A stretch of 64,000 nt of DNA from Kingdonia uniflora (lineage: Eukaryota > Streptophyta > Magnoliopsida > Ranunculales > Circaeasteraceae). The DNA is taken from contig JACGCM010001161.1 in NCBI GenBank assembly GCA_014058105.1, forward strand, positions 2,046,001 through 2,110,000. Reading direction: 5' to 3'. This document shows, in pieces, positions 46,322 to 58,326 of the stretch. The notes below the pieces were generated by a model that was not told where the DNA came from, made no database searches, and saw nothing but the letters and a program-made list of their open reading frames with translations. Position 1 is the first letter of the stretch; each line of letters begins with the position of its first letter. The translations under genes and the position numbers were made by a program.

Positions 46322-46374
46322 TATTTATTCAATAGTTCTCTACTTCTAGTATTTCGTCCGACTCAATGTGGGAC
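46322..46374 (-). promoter_or_regulatory. USE and TATA box of the U2 gene
   Basis: Minus strand: USE GTCCCACATTG (46374-46364), one base from the plant consensus RTCCCACATCG. Then 34 bp, then AATAAATA (46329-46322), 32 bp before the RNA start. The ~34-bp spacing is that of RNA polymerase II snRNA genes in plants; polymerase III genes have about 10 bp less. Confidence 0.85.
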
Positions 46375-46852
46375 TAAAATAAAACCTGTATTTTACAAGT
46401 AAACAATGTTACTACGTTTTTCAAGCTTTCACTATTGTTGTTTCTTTTCACTTATTTGCTACTAATTTACTATGAGTAACAATCTTGATCACTAATACTA
46501 CATTATTACTACGGCATAATATGATATGATGAAGTTTGGCGATACATGTTATTACCTGGTCATGTGGATCATTTTCGTTCAGTTTGTGGGTACTACTATT
46601 GTAATACAAGGCAGTTCTCTACACGATCTTCGCTTTCAACATCCAACAGTGCTTTGATTATCCTTAAGCAATTCTTTGTTCCTACACCTTTATAACCCGT
46701 CAAAAACACTACTGCCTAAACCCTATAGTACTTGCCATCAATTTTTTCTGCTCTTAATTTACATCCATGCTACATATATTTCCAGTGATCAATTGCTAGT
46801 TTTATATCCACTGATAAAGGAAAAGCTTAGCTAATCCAATCGTCAACATTTA

Positions 46853-47264
46853 GAGCATCTCCAACAGAGTGGTATGTTGTTAAGGCTTTCCTATACTCTT
46901 GCAAAAAAACCCATCCAGCAGGGGTATGGTGTTCACCATACTCACCCCCATACCCCTCCAAAGTATGCGAAACCTGAACTTGGCGAGGAGTACGCGCATA
47001 CCGTCTAGGCGCTGAACGGTTTAGCGCCCAACAACCTTTTTAATACAGCTGTCAAAGGAGAAAAGTAATAATTAACAGACGCTAGGCGCTGAACCGTTCA
47101 GCGCCCAATAAAAATACATATCATTTGGCTTTTTGGTGTTAGGCGCTGAACCGTTAAGCGCCCAAGAAAAAAAATGTAATTTGTTGTTAGACCAAAATAG
47201 TATGCGATTTTGGAATACCGGTATGGTAAACCAGAACAGCAGCACTCTTCTGTTGGAGATGCTC
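46853..47264. mobile_element. Tourist-like MITE with internal palindromes
   Basis: TTA at 46850-46852 and 47265-47267. Perfect 15-bp terminal inverted repeats GAGCATCTCCAACAG and CTGTTGGAGATGCTC. The interior holds three copies of a GGCGCTGAAC...GCGCC palindrome (47008, 47085, 47142). No coding capacity. Confidence 0.9.
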
Positions 47265-47267
47265 TTA

Positions 47268-48056
47268 CGAAATCATTAGGAAATTCCTCAATCCCATCCC
47301 AAATGTCTTTGTGATACCATTCGGATCTTAACAGTCTAAACACAAAAAAAATTAAATGTCACATTTAAAGTGTTTGTCTCGTTCGTCTATCCTCCCAAGC
47401 CAAGCACAAATCATTTTTTGGTCACTTGCAGCACCACCCCCATCGTTTTCTAATGGCAGAAATGGTGAACTGGATATACGCGAAATTTGTTTTCCTTTGT
47501 TTGGTTGGGGACGGAAAACATGAGATGGAAAACTCATTTTCCGTGGTTTTTAGAAATATAACAAAATATGAAAAACTTGACTTCCTATTCCCATTCAGGT
47601 TATTTGTATTTCCCACCAAGGTGTCAAGGTCGTGATCTCTCGAATTAAAATCCTCAATGAAACTCCAATTTACTCTAAAATTGGACCTAAAAAACCAGTG
47701 GTGCCTTTAGTCCATGGAAAATAGATTTTCCATGGTTTTGACAAAAATCATGGAAAACGAGATTTCATGGAAGTCCAGTTTGCCATTTCCGTCATTTTCC
47801 ACAAACCAAACACACACCCATAGGAGAAACCATGGAAAACCTATTTTAATGGAAATCCAGTTTGCCATTTTCGTCATTTTCCACAAACCAAACACCCCAT
47901 CCCCCCCCTAGGAGAAGCCATGTCTTGTAAGCCCCTGTGACTCCCTCAACAGACCGAACAACTCGGCCATACACCACACCAGAGAAATGCACGATAAACC
48001 CTTTCCTGTATCTCGAGGCGATAGACAGGTGGTATTGGTAAAATAAGGATACATTA
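47268..48056. other. Intergenic region with a direct duplication
   Basis: About 75 bp at 47745-47812 (CCAGTTTGCCATTTCCGTCA, then CCACAAACCAAACAC) recur at 47833-47897. The surrounding sequence is rich in ATGGAAAA and TTTTCCAT words, suggesting a decayed DNA element. No gene seen. Confidence 0.55.
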
Positions 48057-48414
48057 GAGCATCCACATCAGTAGGGTGGGTGAATTTGCCTAAAATGAGG
48101 GTGTATCCAATCCACCCCACAACAGTTCATATGAAAATCAAAGTAAAGAGCACTACGTGCAGTTCTGAACTGCGCGGCATAATCAAAAAATATAAAATCT
48201 ATTCACGTGGCTCAATCTGGAGCGTCCATTACCGGTTAAGAAGGGCGCGACATGAATCTACCAAAAATTCACCATGAGGGTGGATTTAGGGTGAATTTTT
48301 CCATTGCCACGTCACCGATCCACTTAGCTACTGAGAGACGTTTTGGGTGGAAAAGATAGTGGATTTTAAAATTCACCCGCCACGCCAGGGTGTACCTAAC
48401 TGCTGTGGATGCTC
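48057..48414. mobile_element. Tourist-like MITE related to the Harbinger at 55676
   Basis: Ends GAGCATCCACATCAGTAGGG and, reversed, GAGCATCCACAGCAGTTAGG. Flanks TTA (48054-48056) and TGA (48415-48417). It has GGTGGGTGAATTT, CAGTTCTGAACTGCGCG and CACCCTCATT-type words also found at 55676-55880. A GAGAGCA microsatellite follows at 48414-48444. Confidence 0.75.
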
Positions 48415-48893
48415 TGAGAGCAGAGAGCAGAGAGCAGAGAGCAGGTAGGAATAGGATGTAGTGGACTTGGACATCAGCAAACAAAAGTCACACACAGTGG
48501 ATGTTTGAATTTAAAATTGCAACTATTGGTTTGGTGGGAGAGTTGGGGAACCATGAGACTATTTTTGACACCAAAAAAGAAAAAGAAAAACCCTATCATT
48601 TTCTCTCTCTTGACTGTTACATCAACTCTTAAATGGAGAAAATTTCTTCAGACGTTACTTTGCAGGTGAAGAATGAGAAGTGAGAGAGAGAGAGAAAATT
48701 AAAAGATGCAACCTAAATTGCAAATTAGCCGGTTGCACTTATCCAATTGTCACTATTTAATAGGAGGTTAGGCACAAGTCACCCACAAGTGGGTGACACA
48801 AGTAGAGCTATTCTTTCCTCTTTCGTCTCTCTCAAATACTAGAAAACCCCAATCAAGGACGATTAGGGTTTCATTTCTTGCAGCCGAGAGTGA

Positions 48894-48905
48894 ATGAGAT
48901 GGTGA
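48894..48905 (+). promoter_or_regulatory. Three-codon uORF overlapping the CYP40 start
   Basis: ATGAGATGGTGA: an out-of-frame ATG five bases upstream encodes M-R-W and stops inside the first codons of CYP40. It could lower or tune translation if the leader includes it. Confidence 0.5.
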
Positions 48906-51900
48906 ATCCAAGGTGTTATCTTGATGTCAGCATAGGAGGAGAGCTTGAAGGTAGGATTGTAATCGAACTCTATTCTGACATTGTGCCCAAAACTGCTGAG
49001 AATTTTAGGGCTCTTTGCACTGGAGAGAAGGGTGTTAGCCCTATCACAGGTGTTCCTCTCCATTACAAGGTACCCCTCTTTGATTTTTAATTTTTTTTGG
49101 TTATAATATTGTGTTTATTATTGGAAATTGTTGTGTTTGAATCTTTTTAATTTTATTTTGGGTCTACATGTTGTAAATGAAGGTCATTGTTTATGGGGTC
49201 AATTTTAATCAGACACCCATATTAGTTGTATAATCTCAGTGGGTAAAAAAAAAAAAATGTAATCTTTGATATTGGAGCTTCTGAGTTAGAAATTTGAGAC
49301 AGATTGATATGTTTATCCCAGTTGGAGAGACCGGAGTCTGTTTGTTGTTTCATCCCTTCTACATTAATAAAGTTGTGACTTATATCAGGAAAAGCAACTG
49401 GCAACTATGAGAAACATTGTTCGGATTCATTTTTCGTTCATGATTAATTTCGTGCATAGTGTTTCATAAATATTTGTTAATTTGAGATGCTGGACTTGGT
49501 TTTGCATAAAAGATTATCATTTAAAATTGTTTTTTTACTGGGCGGGTTCTTGTTTTATAAAGTCTCGTCCTTTTAAGACGCATTTGTGAGTGTTTTGGAA
49601 TACTCTTGTTTTTTTTGTTGTTGGAGGGTAAGTTGGGGTTAAGGCAGACCCCAACCAGCTTATCTTCCAATTACTCCATCATTTTAGGATTAGAAAAGGG
49701 TGACGAGCTACCTTTTTATACCTTTCTAATAATATATGTACATTGTTTCAGGGTGCCTGTTTTCATCGCATCATCAGAGGCTCTATAATACAAGGTGGTG
49801 ATATCACAGCTGGAGATGGATCAGGGGGAGAATCCATCTATGGGTCAAAATTTGAAGATGAGAATTTTGAACTGAAACATGAAAGGAAAGGAATGGTATC
49901 AATGGCTAATTCTGGTCCGGACACCAATGGATCCCAGTTCTTTATTATTACTAACCGCTCTGCTCATCTAGATGGAAAACACGTGGTATTTGGTAGGGTA
50001 CTTAAAGGAATGGGAGTAATGCGTACCATGGAGCGTGTAAATTCCGGAGATGATGATTCTACCCCCCTGGATGTTGTGATCGCAGATTGTGAAGAAATTC
50101 CACAAGGTGCAGATGATGGGGTCGTTAATTTATTTAAAGACAGTGATCCTTATCCTGATTGGTCAGGTGACCTTGATGAGAATCCAGATGAAGTATCTTG
50201 GTGGGTGAATGCTGTGGAGTCTGCTAAAAATTTCGGAAACGAGAACTTCAAGGTTATTGCGTGCATATCTGATCTTTACGCCTTATTTCAGTGTTACTTA
50301 ATCGCTTATGAGTCCCTTTGTGTTTTTCCTATAAACATTTGGGGATTCTGCTAATAAGTGTATGTGCATGTTAACTAAAGCAACTTTAGGAGTTTTCTCG
50401 CTGTTCATTGTTATGGTTGACCAGCACCAACGCCACCTATCTCAAACTGTCATCTACCTAATCACTGTGTATCTCAACCCATCCTCTTTTCTCCCTTCCT
50501 CTCCAACCCTTGATTCTGCAAACCCTTAATTTAAATCCCTCTCAATCCCCAAACATCTTTAAGAAGTGGCATCGTCAGCACAACCACTGGAGACAGTGAA
50601 CTCTGTCATTCGCCGCCCCATAGGGATATACTAGTTACCTCGTATATTTACCAGTACTAGCTTCATTCATATAATATCTTGTTATTGGTTTATTCTTGGA
50701 TGTCATTTCCTCCCCTTATTTGGCTATTTGTTGACTTGAATTAGAAGTGTTCATTGCATGCAGAAGCAAGACTTTAAGATGGCTCTTCGAAAGTATAGGA
50801 AGGCTTTGCGTTACTTGGATGTCTGCTGGGAGAAAGAAGATATTGATGCAGGTCAATAATTTTGCTTTTCTTCATTGTGGTTAGCACTTCTTACCAACAA
50901 TTTACTATAAAGTAGTTGGTTTTATCTAATTTGTTGTCTTGGTTATGCAGAAAAGAGTTTGTTTTTGAGGAAGACAAAGTCTCAAATATTTTCCAATAGT
51001 GCGGTAAGTTTTCCCATCAACTAATTGATAATTTTTTCCTCTCAACCACTTTTTTCAGTGGGAGAAGGCTATTGAAAGACAGTGGGATATATGTCCAATT
51101 GGATCTCATACCAGGAGAACCGTTGCTTAAATTGATTTACTCATTTTGCTAGAGCCACAAACATATTCAGTTGACTAAAGAGCTCTCTAAAGCAGAGTTG
51201 AAACCAATATTTTTTTGAAGAGTTGAAGTGTTCGACAAAAAGAAGGAAAAAGAGTCAAATGCGTACATCCCACATTCTCATCTCCAAAGAACTAAATTTA
51301 CCTTTCTGTAAATTGCTGACGAGTCAAGCCCGCCCTGTACAGAAATAAAAATTGGGTGTATATGCAATAACTATGCCCAGAATTGAGTGTTCTTTCCTTT
51401 GTTTAGTATGTTTTTGGAGTCATGGGGTTAGGCTGGGTCGGATTTAGTGCGAAACTATTTTTTGTTTGGATTTTGAGTCCCCTCTAAATTGGGGGCCATG
51501 TGCGGTTAAACACCCCGAGGGCCATTCTTGACAACAGTCATTGGATTCCGTGATCTGTTGTTTTTTGTTTTCCATTCTAATGCCATGTTGTTTTGATAAG
51601 AAAAAAGCAATCAGCCTTTGAAATGCCATTGTTGTGAAGCACCCGCACCCTGACGGCCTTTTGCTTGAATTTCAAAGAAAAACTAGAAATGCTTTAAAAG
51701 CTGAAGAGTATATCTGCATTCTGGTTTTGTAGTTGCTAGAATGCCTTAATTGTCCTCTATATGCTGCTTTAATTGCATTGTTATTTATTCGTTGGATGTT
51801 TGCTTTAGTAGACATGCTCAATGAATTTTTTATCCTTGTTTTTTTTTTTTTATATCTGTAGTCATTCACTTTTTCTGCGTTGTTTATCTCATAGGCAAGA

Positions 51901-53628
51901 TAACTATAATAATTTTTAGGGGTTTCATTGTAATGTTATCCCTCTTTATGATATTTTTTCTTTAGGCTTGTAAGCTGAAACTGGGAGATACAAAAGGAGC
52001 ATTACTGGATACAGAATTTGCACTGCGTGACGGGGAGGGAAATGCAAAAGCTTTTTTTCGTCAAGGCCAGGTTGGTGGTATCTTTCATGACATGTTCAAT
52101 TACTATGAGCACGAGGCCATGCACTTTAATTCGGTGGCTTTTGTTATAACTAACTCACAAACTATTATTCGTAACTTCGTTAGTTGTTTGGATTAAATTT
52201 TATGACCTGAACGAAGTTGATAATCTTGGGATGAAGAAAAATTGACAGCCTAAAATGTTATGGTAGTTATTAGGAATATGTGGAGGTAGTCAACCAAGAT
52301 TACTATTTATAATTGCTTTCTGATCAGGAGAGCCTAGAAAGGGTCATATGGATCTAGATATAAAAATGATTTAGATGAGAAATCAAGAATACTAAATAAA
52401 AGAACTGAAAAAAAAAAGTAGAGGGTAACTCAAACTAATTCTATGTACCGTGGACAACATATTTTAAAAAAACAACTAAATAATAGAACTGAAAACAATA
52501 AAAAGTAGAGGATAACTGAAACTAAATCTATGTACTATGGACAGCATATAATAAAAAAAAACCCGTTTCCACACGTATTTGACACCCACACTCCGACAGA
52601 CTTGTCTGGCATATTACCAACGCAGCTATCTTTCTGTTTTTTTCCTATGTCCGACACCATGTACCTGTATCTATATCTATACCAGGCATTGACACAAGTA
52701 CCTGTATCTATACCAGGCATTGACACTACCTGTGTTGCTATTACATTGAACTAAATTGTGTAGTCTCAGCTCTTTATACTATTATAATGCTTGGACTATG
52801 ACACACTGTAGTGCTCTGCTTGTACGACTCACTTGTTTGAATTCAAACTAAAAACCCTATTAAAGCAGCAATTCCTTAATGTAACAATTGTCTACAATAA
52901 TTCTACGTGTTTGGCTGACTTACTAATGATGCTAATCATGCTGATTTATCAGGTGTTTATGGCACTTAATGATATAGATTCTGCTGTTCAAAGCTTCGAA
53001 AATGCATTAGAGCTGGAGCCAAATGATGGTTTGTGACTATTTAATTTTTCAGAATATGACTTGTATGAAATACACTGGTGGAACACGTTTTCTACATTTG
53101 AATAACGATATAACTATTTAACGATGACCGTGATAACAGTTAAATGGTAAATAATTTTGGACGTAGAAATTTACTAAGGACCTACATTGGTGTTTTAAGT
53201 CAGGGGTGAATTGGGTAGAAGGTACTGATAGCACGCACCCATTTATTTATTGTATAGCAGCAGAATGTGAGACCTTGTCTCTTTACTGTCTCTAGAGGTG
53301 CTAAACGTTTATTTATTTATTTTGAGGCTCAGCATACATTTCTTTTTTACTTTGTATTTTGGTGTCCGAAGTTCTTAGGATCTGAGTAATAAATTTTAGA
53401 TAGATAGGCATTTTGATTTTGGTGTAAACTTTTCTTTTGCTTCTTCAGGTGGAATTAAAAAGGAGCTTGCCGCTGCTAGGAAAAGGGTCAGTGGGCCAAT
53501 CTTATATTAAAACTTTATGAGGGTAGTTATGTTTATTTTTGCACTTAATTTAATAGATACACAATGTGTTACAGGTTTCTGATAGACTTGGTCTGGAAAG
53601 AAAGGCTTATTCCAAAATGTTCCAGTGA
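48899..53628 (+). CDS. CYP40: Cyclophilin 40 (SQUINT-type) PPIase with TPR domain
   Basis: Exons 48899-49069, 49752-50252, 50764-50851, 50951-51003, 51966-52070, 52953-53028, 53449-53486 and 53575-53628 join in frame to 361 aa, the length of Arabidopsis SQN. The cyclophilin domain (about 7-175) has [58 protein letters not shown] and [11 protein letters not shown]. The TPR region (about 215-335) has [37 protein letters not shown] and ALELEPNDG, ending RKAYSKMFQ. The family is an HSP90 co-chaperone with prolyl isomerase activity; SQN promotes AGO1 and miRNA function. The start at 48899 has a strong context (gagATGg); no other in-frame ATG precedes it in 48840-48898. Confidence 0.95.
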
Positions 53629-54217
53629 CACCCATACAGTCCCCTGGTATTTTTTTGATGCTTCGAGTTTCTAATTATTGCTTGATTATCACTTAATACT
53701 ACTTTAGGGTTCCTTCTGGCACCAGGGAACACATTCTCGTAATTCTTTTACTTTATGCAGATTCGACATTTCATTCTGTATATTGCCAGCTTCTTACACC
53801 TGAGGGTGTATCAGAAATTTAACTTAAGGTGCTGTTCATAACTTTGTAAATTATTAGCTACGTAAATATCATGTCCAGGCTAAGTACATCTCCAATGGTT
53901 TGTCTGCAGAAAAGCGAAAGTAAATATCTCATTTTGGATCTTTGGAATTTGTCTTTTGGACTATTAAACCTTTTCTACATGTTGATTTTGCCATTGGAGT
54001 TACTCTTGCAGACTTAGAAATAGTTAGTCCCCCTCTGCTACTGATAACAGTTTGTTTCTTCCAGGTTTTGACAAAGGGATGATGAAAGGATGCTGTAAGA
54101 TCCCATGAGCAAATACAAAGAACAGAAAGCAAGATTGAACCCTTTTTTTCTTCTTTTTTTTGGAAACTTCTTCCTTACAGCGTAACTCTTAAACATGGAT
54201 TGTTGTATGAGTAAAGG

Positions 54218-55150
54218 TCATCCAAAAAACCTTATTATGTTTCGGACGAGAAACCTTTTTATTTTGTGTAGAACTGATGGTTTCTTCTTCTTTATCATTC
54301 TTTTGTCCTTGCTACATTTTGAGCTTCTCACTTGTTGTCGTGGGGACCCAAGTTCAATAACAGATTGCAGGTTTTCTTTCACAGAACTAGTTCGTATTGC
54401 GTTGCCATGCCTTTGGCTGTTCTTTCTGATTCTGGGATCTTGATATCCTTCCTCATTTTCCAGTTGCTCTTGTTGTTCAGTAATTTCATGATCAAACCTC
54501 CTCAAGTTGTTCCTGGAGTAGATTTCCTTCATTCTCCTCAATGCTTCGTTTCGACTTGCTTCTGCCACAATCTTCTGCTCCCTGGACACTGATACACGCC
54601 ATTCTGCAAGTGATGTCTCCTCGTTAGCTCTTCTTGTTAACTCATAATACTCTTCATGGGTGAGTTGAACCGTGGTTTCGTCTAAGTTTGACTGTTTAAT
54701 GTACTGATGTGTGTTGGCTACAGATGCTCCTAAAGCTTCTGACTCTATTCTTACGGCTCGAAGTGTAAGCTGCAACGTACGGAGAGTCTGCCTCCTCAGA
54801 CGTAGCTCGTGTTTTAGCTTTGTTCTGGCACGTCTTTCCTTATCTGTTTCCAACTTTATTTCCTCCATCTCTATACGTTTTTGCCCCAGTGATCTGTATA
54901 GTTCGTCGCCTGTTGTCTTGGCATTTTGTTCTTCAATCTTTTTGGATCTGATGCATGTGTTTGTATTCTCGAGTTGTGATTCGAGCTCTGAGATAACTAT
55001 GGTGGCCATGGAACCTCGGTTTTTAGCATTTTTGAGATCGGACTGTAGCTTCTCCAGCTGATCAATTACCGGTTTAGAGTCTAGCCAGGACTGTGTAGCA
55101 TGGTCTCGAGTTCTCTTGATCTCGTCCTCTAATCTGGCAAGTTCTGCCAT
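54218..55150 (-). CDS. WEB/PMI-type coiled-coil protein (DUF827 family), short form
   Basis: Uninterrupted 310-codon frame. Almost the whole protein is predicted coiled coil by its heptads: LARLEDEIKRTRDHATQSW, LEKLQSDLKNAK, LESQLENTN. The block LTHEEYYELTRRANEE is the most telling: LT.EEYYEL..RA.EAE is conserved in WEB1/PMI2-related proteins. Those act in the cytosol in chloroplast photorelocation movement. A basic C-terminus (KKPSVLHKIKRFL) follows a Ser/Lys-rich linker. At 310 aa it is shorter than the 400-650 aa family members I know and may lack an N-terminal part; no upstream exon is obvious. It converges on CYP40 with 589 bp between. Start chosen as the first Met of the frame. Confidence 0.7.
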   Translation of the reverse strand: MAELARLEDEIKRTRDHATQSWLDSKPVIDQLEKLQSDLKNAKNRGSMATIVISELESQLENTNTCIRSKKIEEQNAKTTGDELYRSLGQKRIEMEEIKLETDKERRARTKLKHELRLRRQTLRTLQLTLRAVRIESEALGASVANTHQYIKQSNLDETTVQLTHEEYYELTRRANEETSLAEWRVSVSREQKIVAEASRNEALRRMKEIYSRNNLRRFDHEITEQQEQLENEEGYQDPRIRKNSQRHGNAIRTSSVKENLQSVIELGSPRQQVRSSKCSKDKRMIKKKKPSVLHKIKRFLVRNIIRFFG

Positions 55151-55675
55151 CCTCGTCTTAGATGTTTCACTGCTTGCTCTTCTCCATTAGAAAAAAAATA
55201 TGATCGTGGGGCTTCCTGTCTTCAATTACGAACTTTTATCATATGATCTAATGAGACTTACAAGAAGGACAGTTGTTTTGAGGTACTATTTTATGTTAGT
55301 GTCCTCGCTTTGTTCCTAACGGACGGACTCTTATGCCGTACTCTTATACTGAAAATTGTTGTATTATCTTGGTTTTATGTGCATGGCTGATGCTCAAGAC
55401 TTGGTCTTCTATTTTGCAGAAGCCGTGTGCTTAGCCAGTAAAATGGTGATTATTATGACCCCGAATTACCTTTGGATGTATAAAGGTGGTATCAAATTTA
55501 TGGCAGATATAGGGCCGCAGAGTGACATTGTTGTTCAGAAAGGGGTGACACTTTGTACTGGTTATGTGTTCTAAACATCTGTTGTGCTAATTTTATTCTT
55601 AATGCGGCCTTAATCTGAATTGCAAACTCGTTTTTGAGGCCTGAAAGTTGTCTTAAGCCATTCCAGTGTATATTA
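55151..55675. other. Upstream region of the WEB-type gene
   Basis: No coding signal I trust. The frame at 55356-55574 lacks codon bias or motifs. A leader or promoter for the minus-strand gene is expected here. Confidence 0.35.
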
Positions 55676-56049
55676 GAGCACCTGCAGCACCTAGGTGAAT
55701 TGTGATGTGGCGAGGTGGATTTATCAATCCACCCTCTAAACCCCAAATCCACCCGTAGCAGTTAGGTGAATTCAATGACGTGGCGAGAGCAAACCCACCT
55801 TGAGGGTGGTCTCTCCACCCTCTGGGTGAATTTTTGGTGGATCGATCCCGCACAGTTTAGAACTGCGCGTAGCGTTTGAGCCAATAGAATGATAACATTT
55901 GTCAAGCTTCCGGCAAGAGCTTGGATGAAAATTTGTAAGCCTCCCTTCTCCATACTTGGTTTTGTTTTTTGGTGATTAGAAAACCTATAATTTTGGGCAT
56001 ACTTGTTCAACAATAACCTCAAATACTAGCCAAACTTGTTTGACAAGAA

Positions 56050-56100
56050 GCTCAACGGCTAGTTTTGTTCATCTATAAAACTATTCATCTTGTACACTCT
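56050..56100 (+). promoter_or_regulatory. Promoter-like subterminal repeat of the transposase gene
   Basis: GCTCAACGGCTAGTTTTGTT, CATCTATAAAACTATTCATC and TGTACACTC, with a TATA box at 56074-56079. The same order appears reversed at 63150-63101 before the partner gene. Confidence 0.65.
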
Positions 56101-56223
56101 ATTCTCTTACTCTTCTACACTCAACTTTATTATCTTAAAAACCATTCATCTTCTAAACTCTATTATATTTTCTTGTTATCAATTTCGCCCATCATGTATG
56201 ACCTAATTTTGAAGGACTTAATC

Positions 56224-57574
56224 ATGTCTGACCCATTACTCTCATCCTTGTCATCATCGTCTTCATCATCGTCTAAAAGCGAAGAGCTCTTCCAACATAA
56301 AATTGAGTTGATGCATGAGTATAGCAAGGTTATGATTGAGATGAGAGAAGCAGAAGAAAAAGAGCAAGATACGACATCATCACGGATACAGGGTGGTAGT
56401 AAAATGGGAAGGATTGACAAACGGAAAGGCCTTGATCATAAATTAGGTGAGTTTAGCCTTAATCAGGATTATTTTGGTACTAACCCAGTCTTCGCCGGTA
56501 TCCCATTTCATCGTCGATTCCGTATGAGCGAAGGTGTGTATCAACGTATTCATGATCATGTTATTTCTGCGAACCTCTATTTTATTCAAAAAGAAAATGT
56601 CGCTAAGACGATGGGCTTATTCCTCGCACCAAAAAATAATGTGCGCACTCCGCATGTTATGTTACGGTATGAGTGCAGACGCCTAAGACGAATACATTTG
56701 GATTAGGGAGTCTACAGGTAATTTGAATTTGAAATAAATTTGCAAAACAATTACAACACTATTCAAAGCTCAATACCTTCGATCTCTCGATAAAAATGAT
56801 ACATTACACTTGTTAGAAGTGAACGAATCGCAAGGCTTCCCGGAGATGTTAGGTAGTTTAGATTGTATGCATTGGAAATGAAAGAATTGTACTATTGGGT
56901 GGGCAGGACAATATACCGGGTATAAAAAAATCCCGATGGTAATTTTAGAAGCGGTTGCATCGCAAGATCTTTGGATATGGTATGCATTCTTTGGGGCGCC
57001 CAGTTTTAACAACGACGTGAACGTCTTACATCAATGGTGATTTTTCAACAACTTGTCTAATGGAGTTGTGCCGCCATGCAATTATAATATAGGCACAGTC
57101 TCGCACACCATGAGGTATTATTTAGCGGACAGAGTCTATCCAAAAAGGCAAACAATTGTTCAAACCATAAGAAATCCGTCCAACGATGGCGAAAGATATT
57201 TTGTAAAGATACAAGAAGCATGCCAGAAAGATGTAGAACGTGCATTTGGGGTATTACAAGCTAGGTTCCAAATATTAGCGCACGGTGCACAATTTTGGAA
57301 GCCACGTGATCTAGCAAATGTTATGTATGCATATATAATCATGCACAACATGATCGTCGAAGATTAACGTCATACTTATATCCGACAAGTGGACATTGAT
57401 CCAAAGTTTAGAGATTCTATGAAGAATTGGAAAAATGACTTAAATCCAAAATACGCGATCAATACTATAGCACATTACATCGAGAAGATTCATGAAATTA
57501 AAAATGAAGGTGCTCAATTTCAATTACGGAATGAACTTGCCGTGCATTTGTGGAATAAAAAAAGAGCGGAGTAA
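56224..57574 (+). pseudogene. Harbinger DDE transposase
   Basis: The N-terminal frame runs to 56703 (MSDPLLSSLSSS start; an in-frame Met at 56194 is an alternative) with RIHDHVISANLYFIQKEN. After a broken stretch, FPEMLGSLDCMHWK (near 56840, first catalytic D, then TGA where Trp is usual) and FNNDVNVL (57010, second D) appear. Frame 57053-57367 has MRYYLADRVYPK, KDVERAFGVLQARF (catalytic E) and MHNMIVED. The tail is 57389-57574. The DDE triad survives, but at least three stops or frame changes inactivate it. The enzyme would cut and paste this element and its MITEs. Confidence 0.85.
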
Positions 57575-57829
57575 TGTATTTGTTTTGAAGTTTGTAGTTT
57601 TATGTTGAAGTTAAAATGTATTTGGTATCGAAGTTTGTAGTTTTATGCTTAAGTTAAAATATATTTGGTTTCGAAGTTTGTAGTTTTGTTCTGAACTTGT
57701 AATATATTTTGAGAAACTTTTTTGAAGTTCGTTTTGCGGAATACTTAACATAAATAACAATTTTATTGAAATAATAAAATTAAATAGAACTTAAGAACTA
57801 CTATTAACGCTAAGGATTACATCAATCTT

Positions 57830-58326
57830 CATCACTAGACACGTCGTCATCACTTGGACACTGCTCCTTCAACTTCTTCAAATATTCTTTAACTTGCTTC
57901 TTCATCCAGCGCCTTTGTACCGGTAGTAGGTTGCTTGGGTTCGTTGTCATCACCTTAACTATATGCGCATCTTTGATGGTTTTTTTTCTAGTTAGTTCCG
58001 CTTTACGCCTCCTTTGAATCTCTGCTTATCTAGCCAACTTTTATTCCTCTCGTGCTCTAGCTCTAGCTTCATTTCCTCTTTCTTTTGCTCGTTTATCTCA
58101 TTCTATGCCTTCATCATGTTTGTCGTCGTCTCAAACATTTTCTTTCCTCAAAAACCTATACTTGATTTTGCCGCTTCTTTTGCTTTGTATTTTTTTGGCC
58201 GTCTGGTCATTCATCCCCATAAACATATAGTGGTGCATCCAAGTTGATAAAATCATTCGAAATAACCACAGTTGGAGTACCGGAAGTAGGTGCAGAGGGA
58301 TCGGTATTGGAAGTATCCAGGCTATC
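57830..58326 (-). pseudogene. C-terminal part of the Harbinger Myb/SANT-like gene
   Basis: On the minus strand, SGTPTVVISNDFINLDAPLY and RPDGQKNTKQKKRQ-like sequence lead into a Lys/Arg/Glu-rich tail with several stops to about 57830. This matches the end of the NAM-associated/Myb-like Harbinger proteins. It is separated from its N-terminal part by Gypsy 2. Confidence 0.55.

Noticed and set aside
54711..55061. Plus-strand open frame opposite the WEB-type gene
   Set aside because: It is the antisense shadow of a 310-codon frame with clear coiled-coil and family motifs.
55356..55574. 72-codon frame upstream of the WEB-type gene
   Set aside because: No motif or conserved composition; probably chance.
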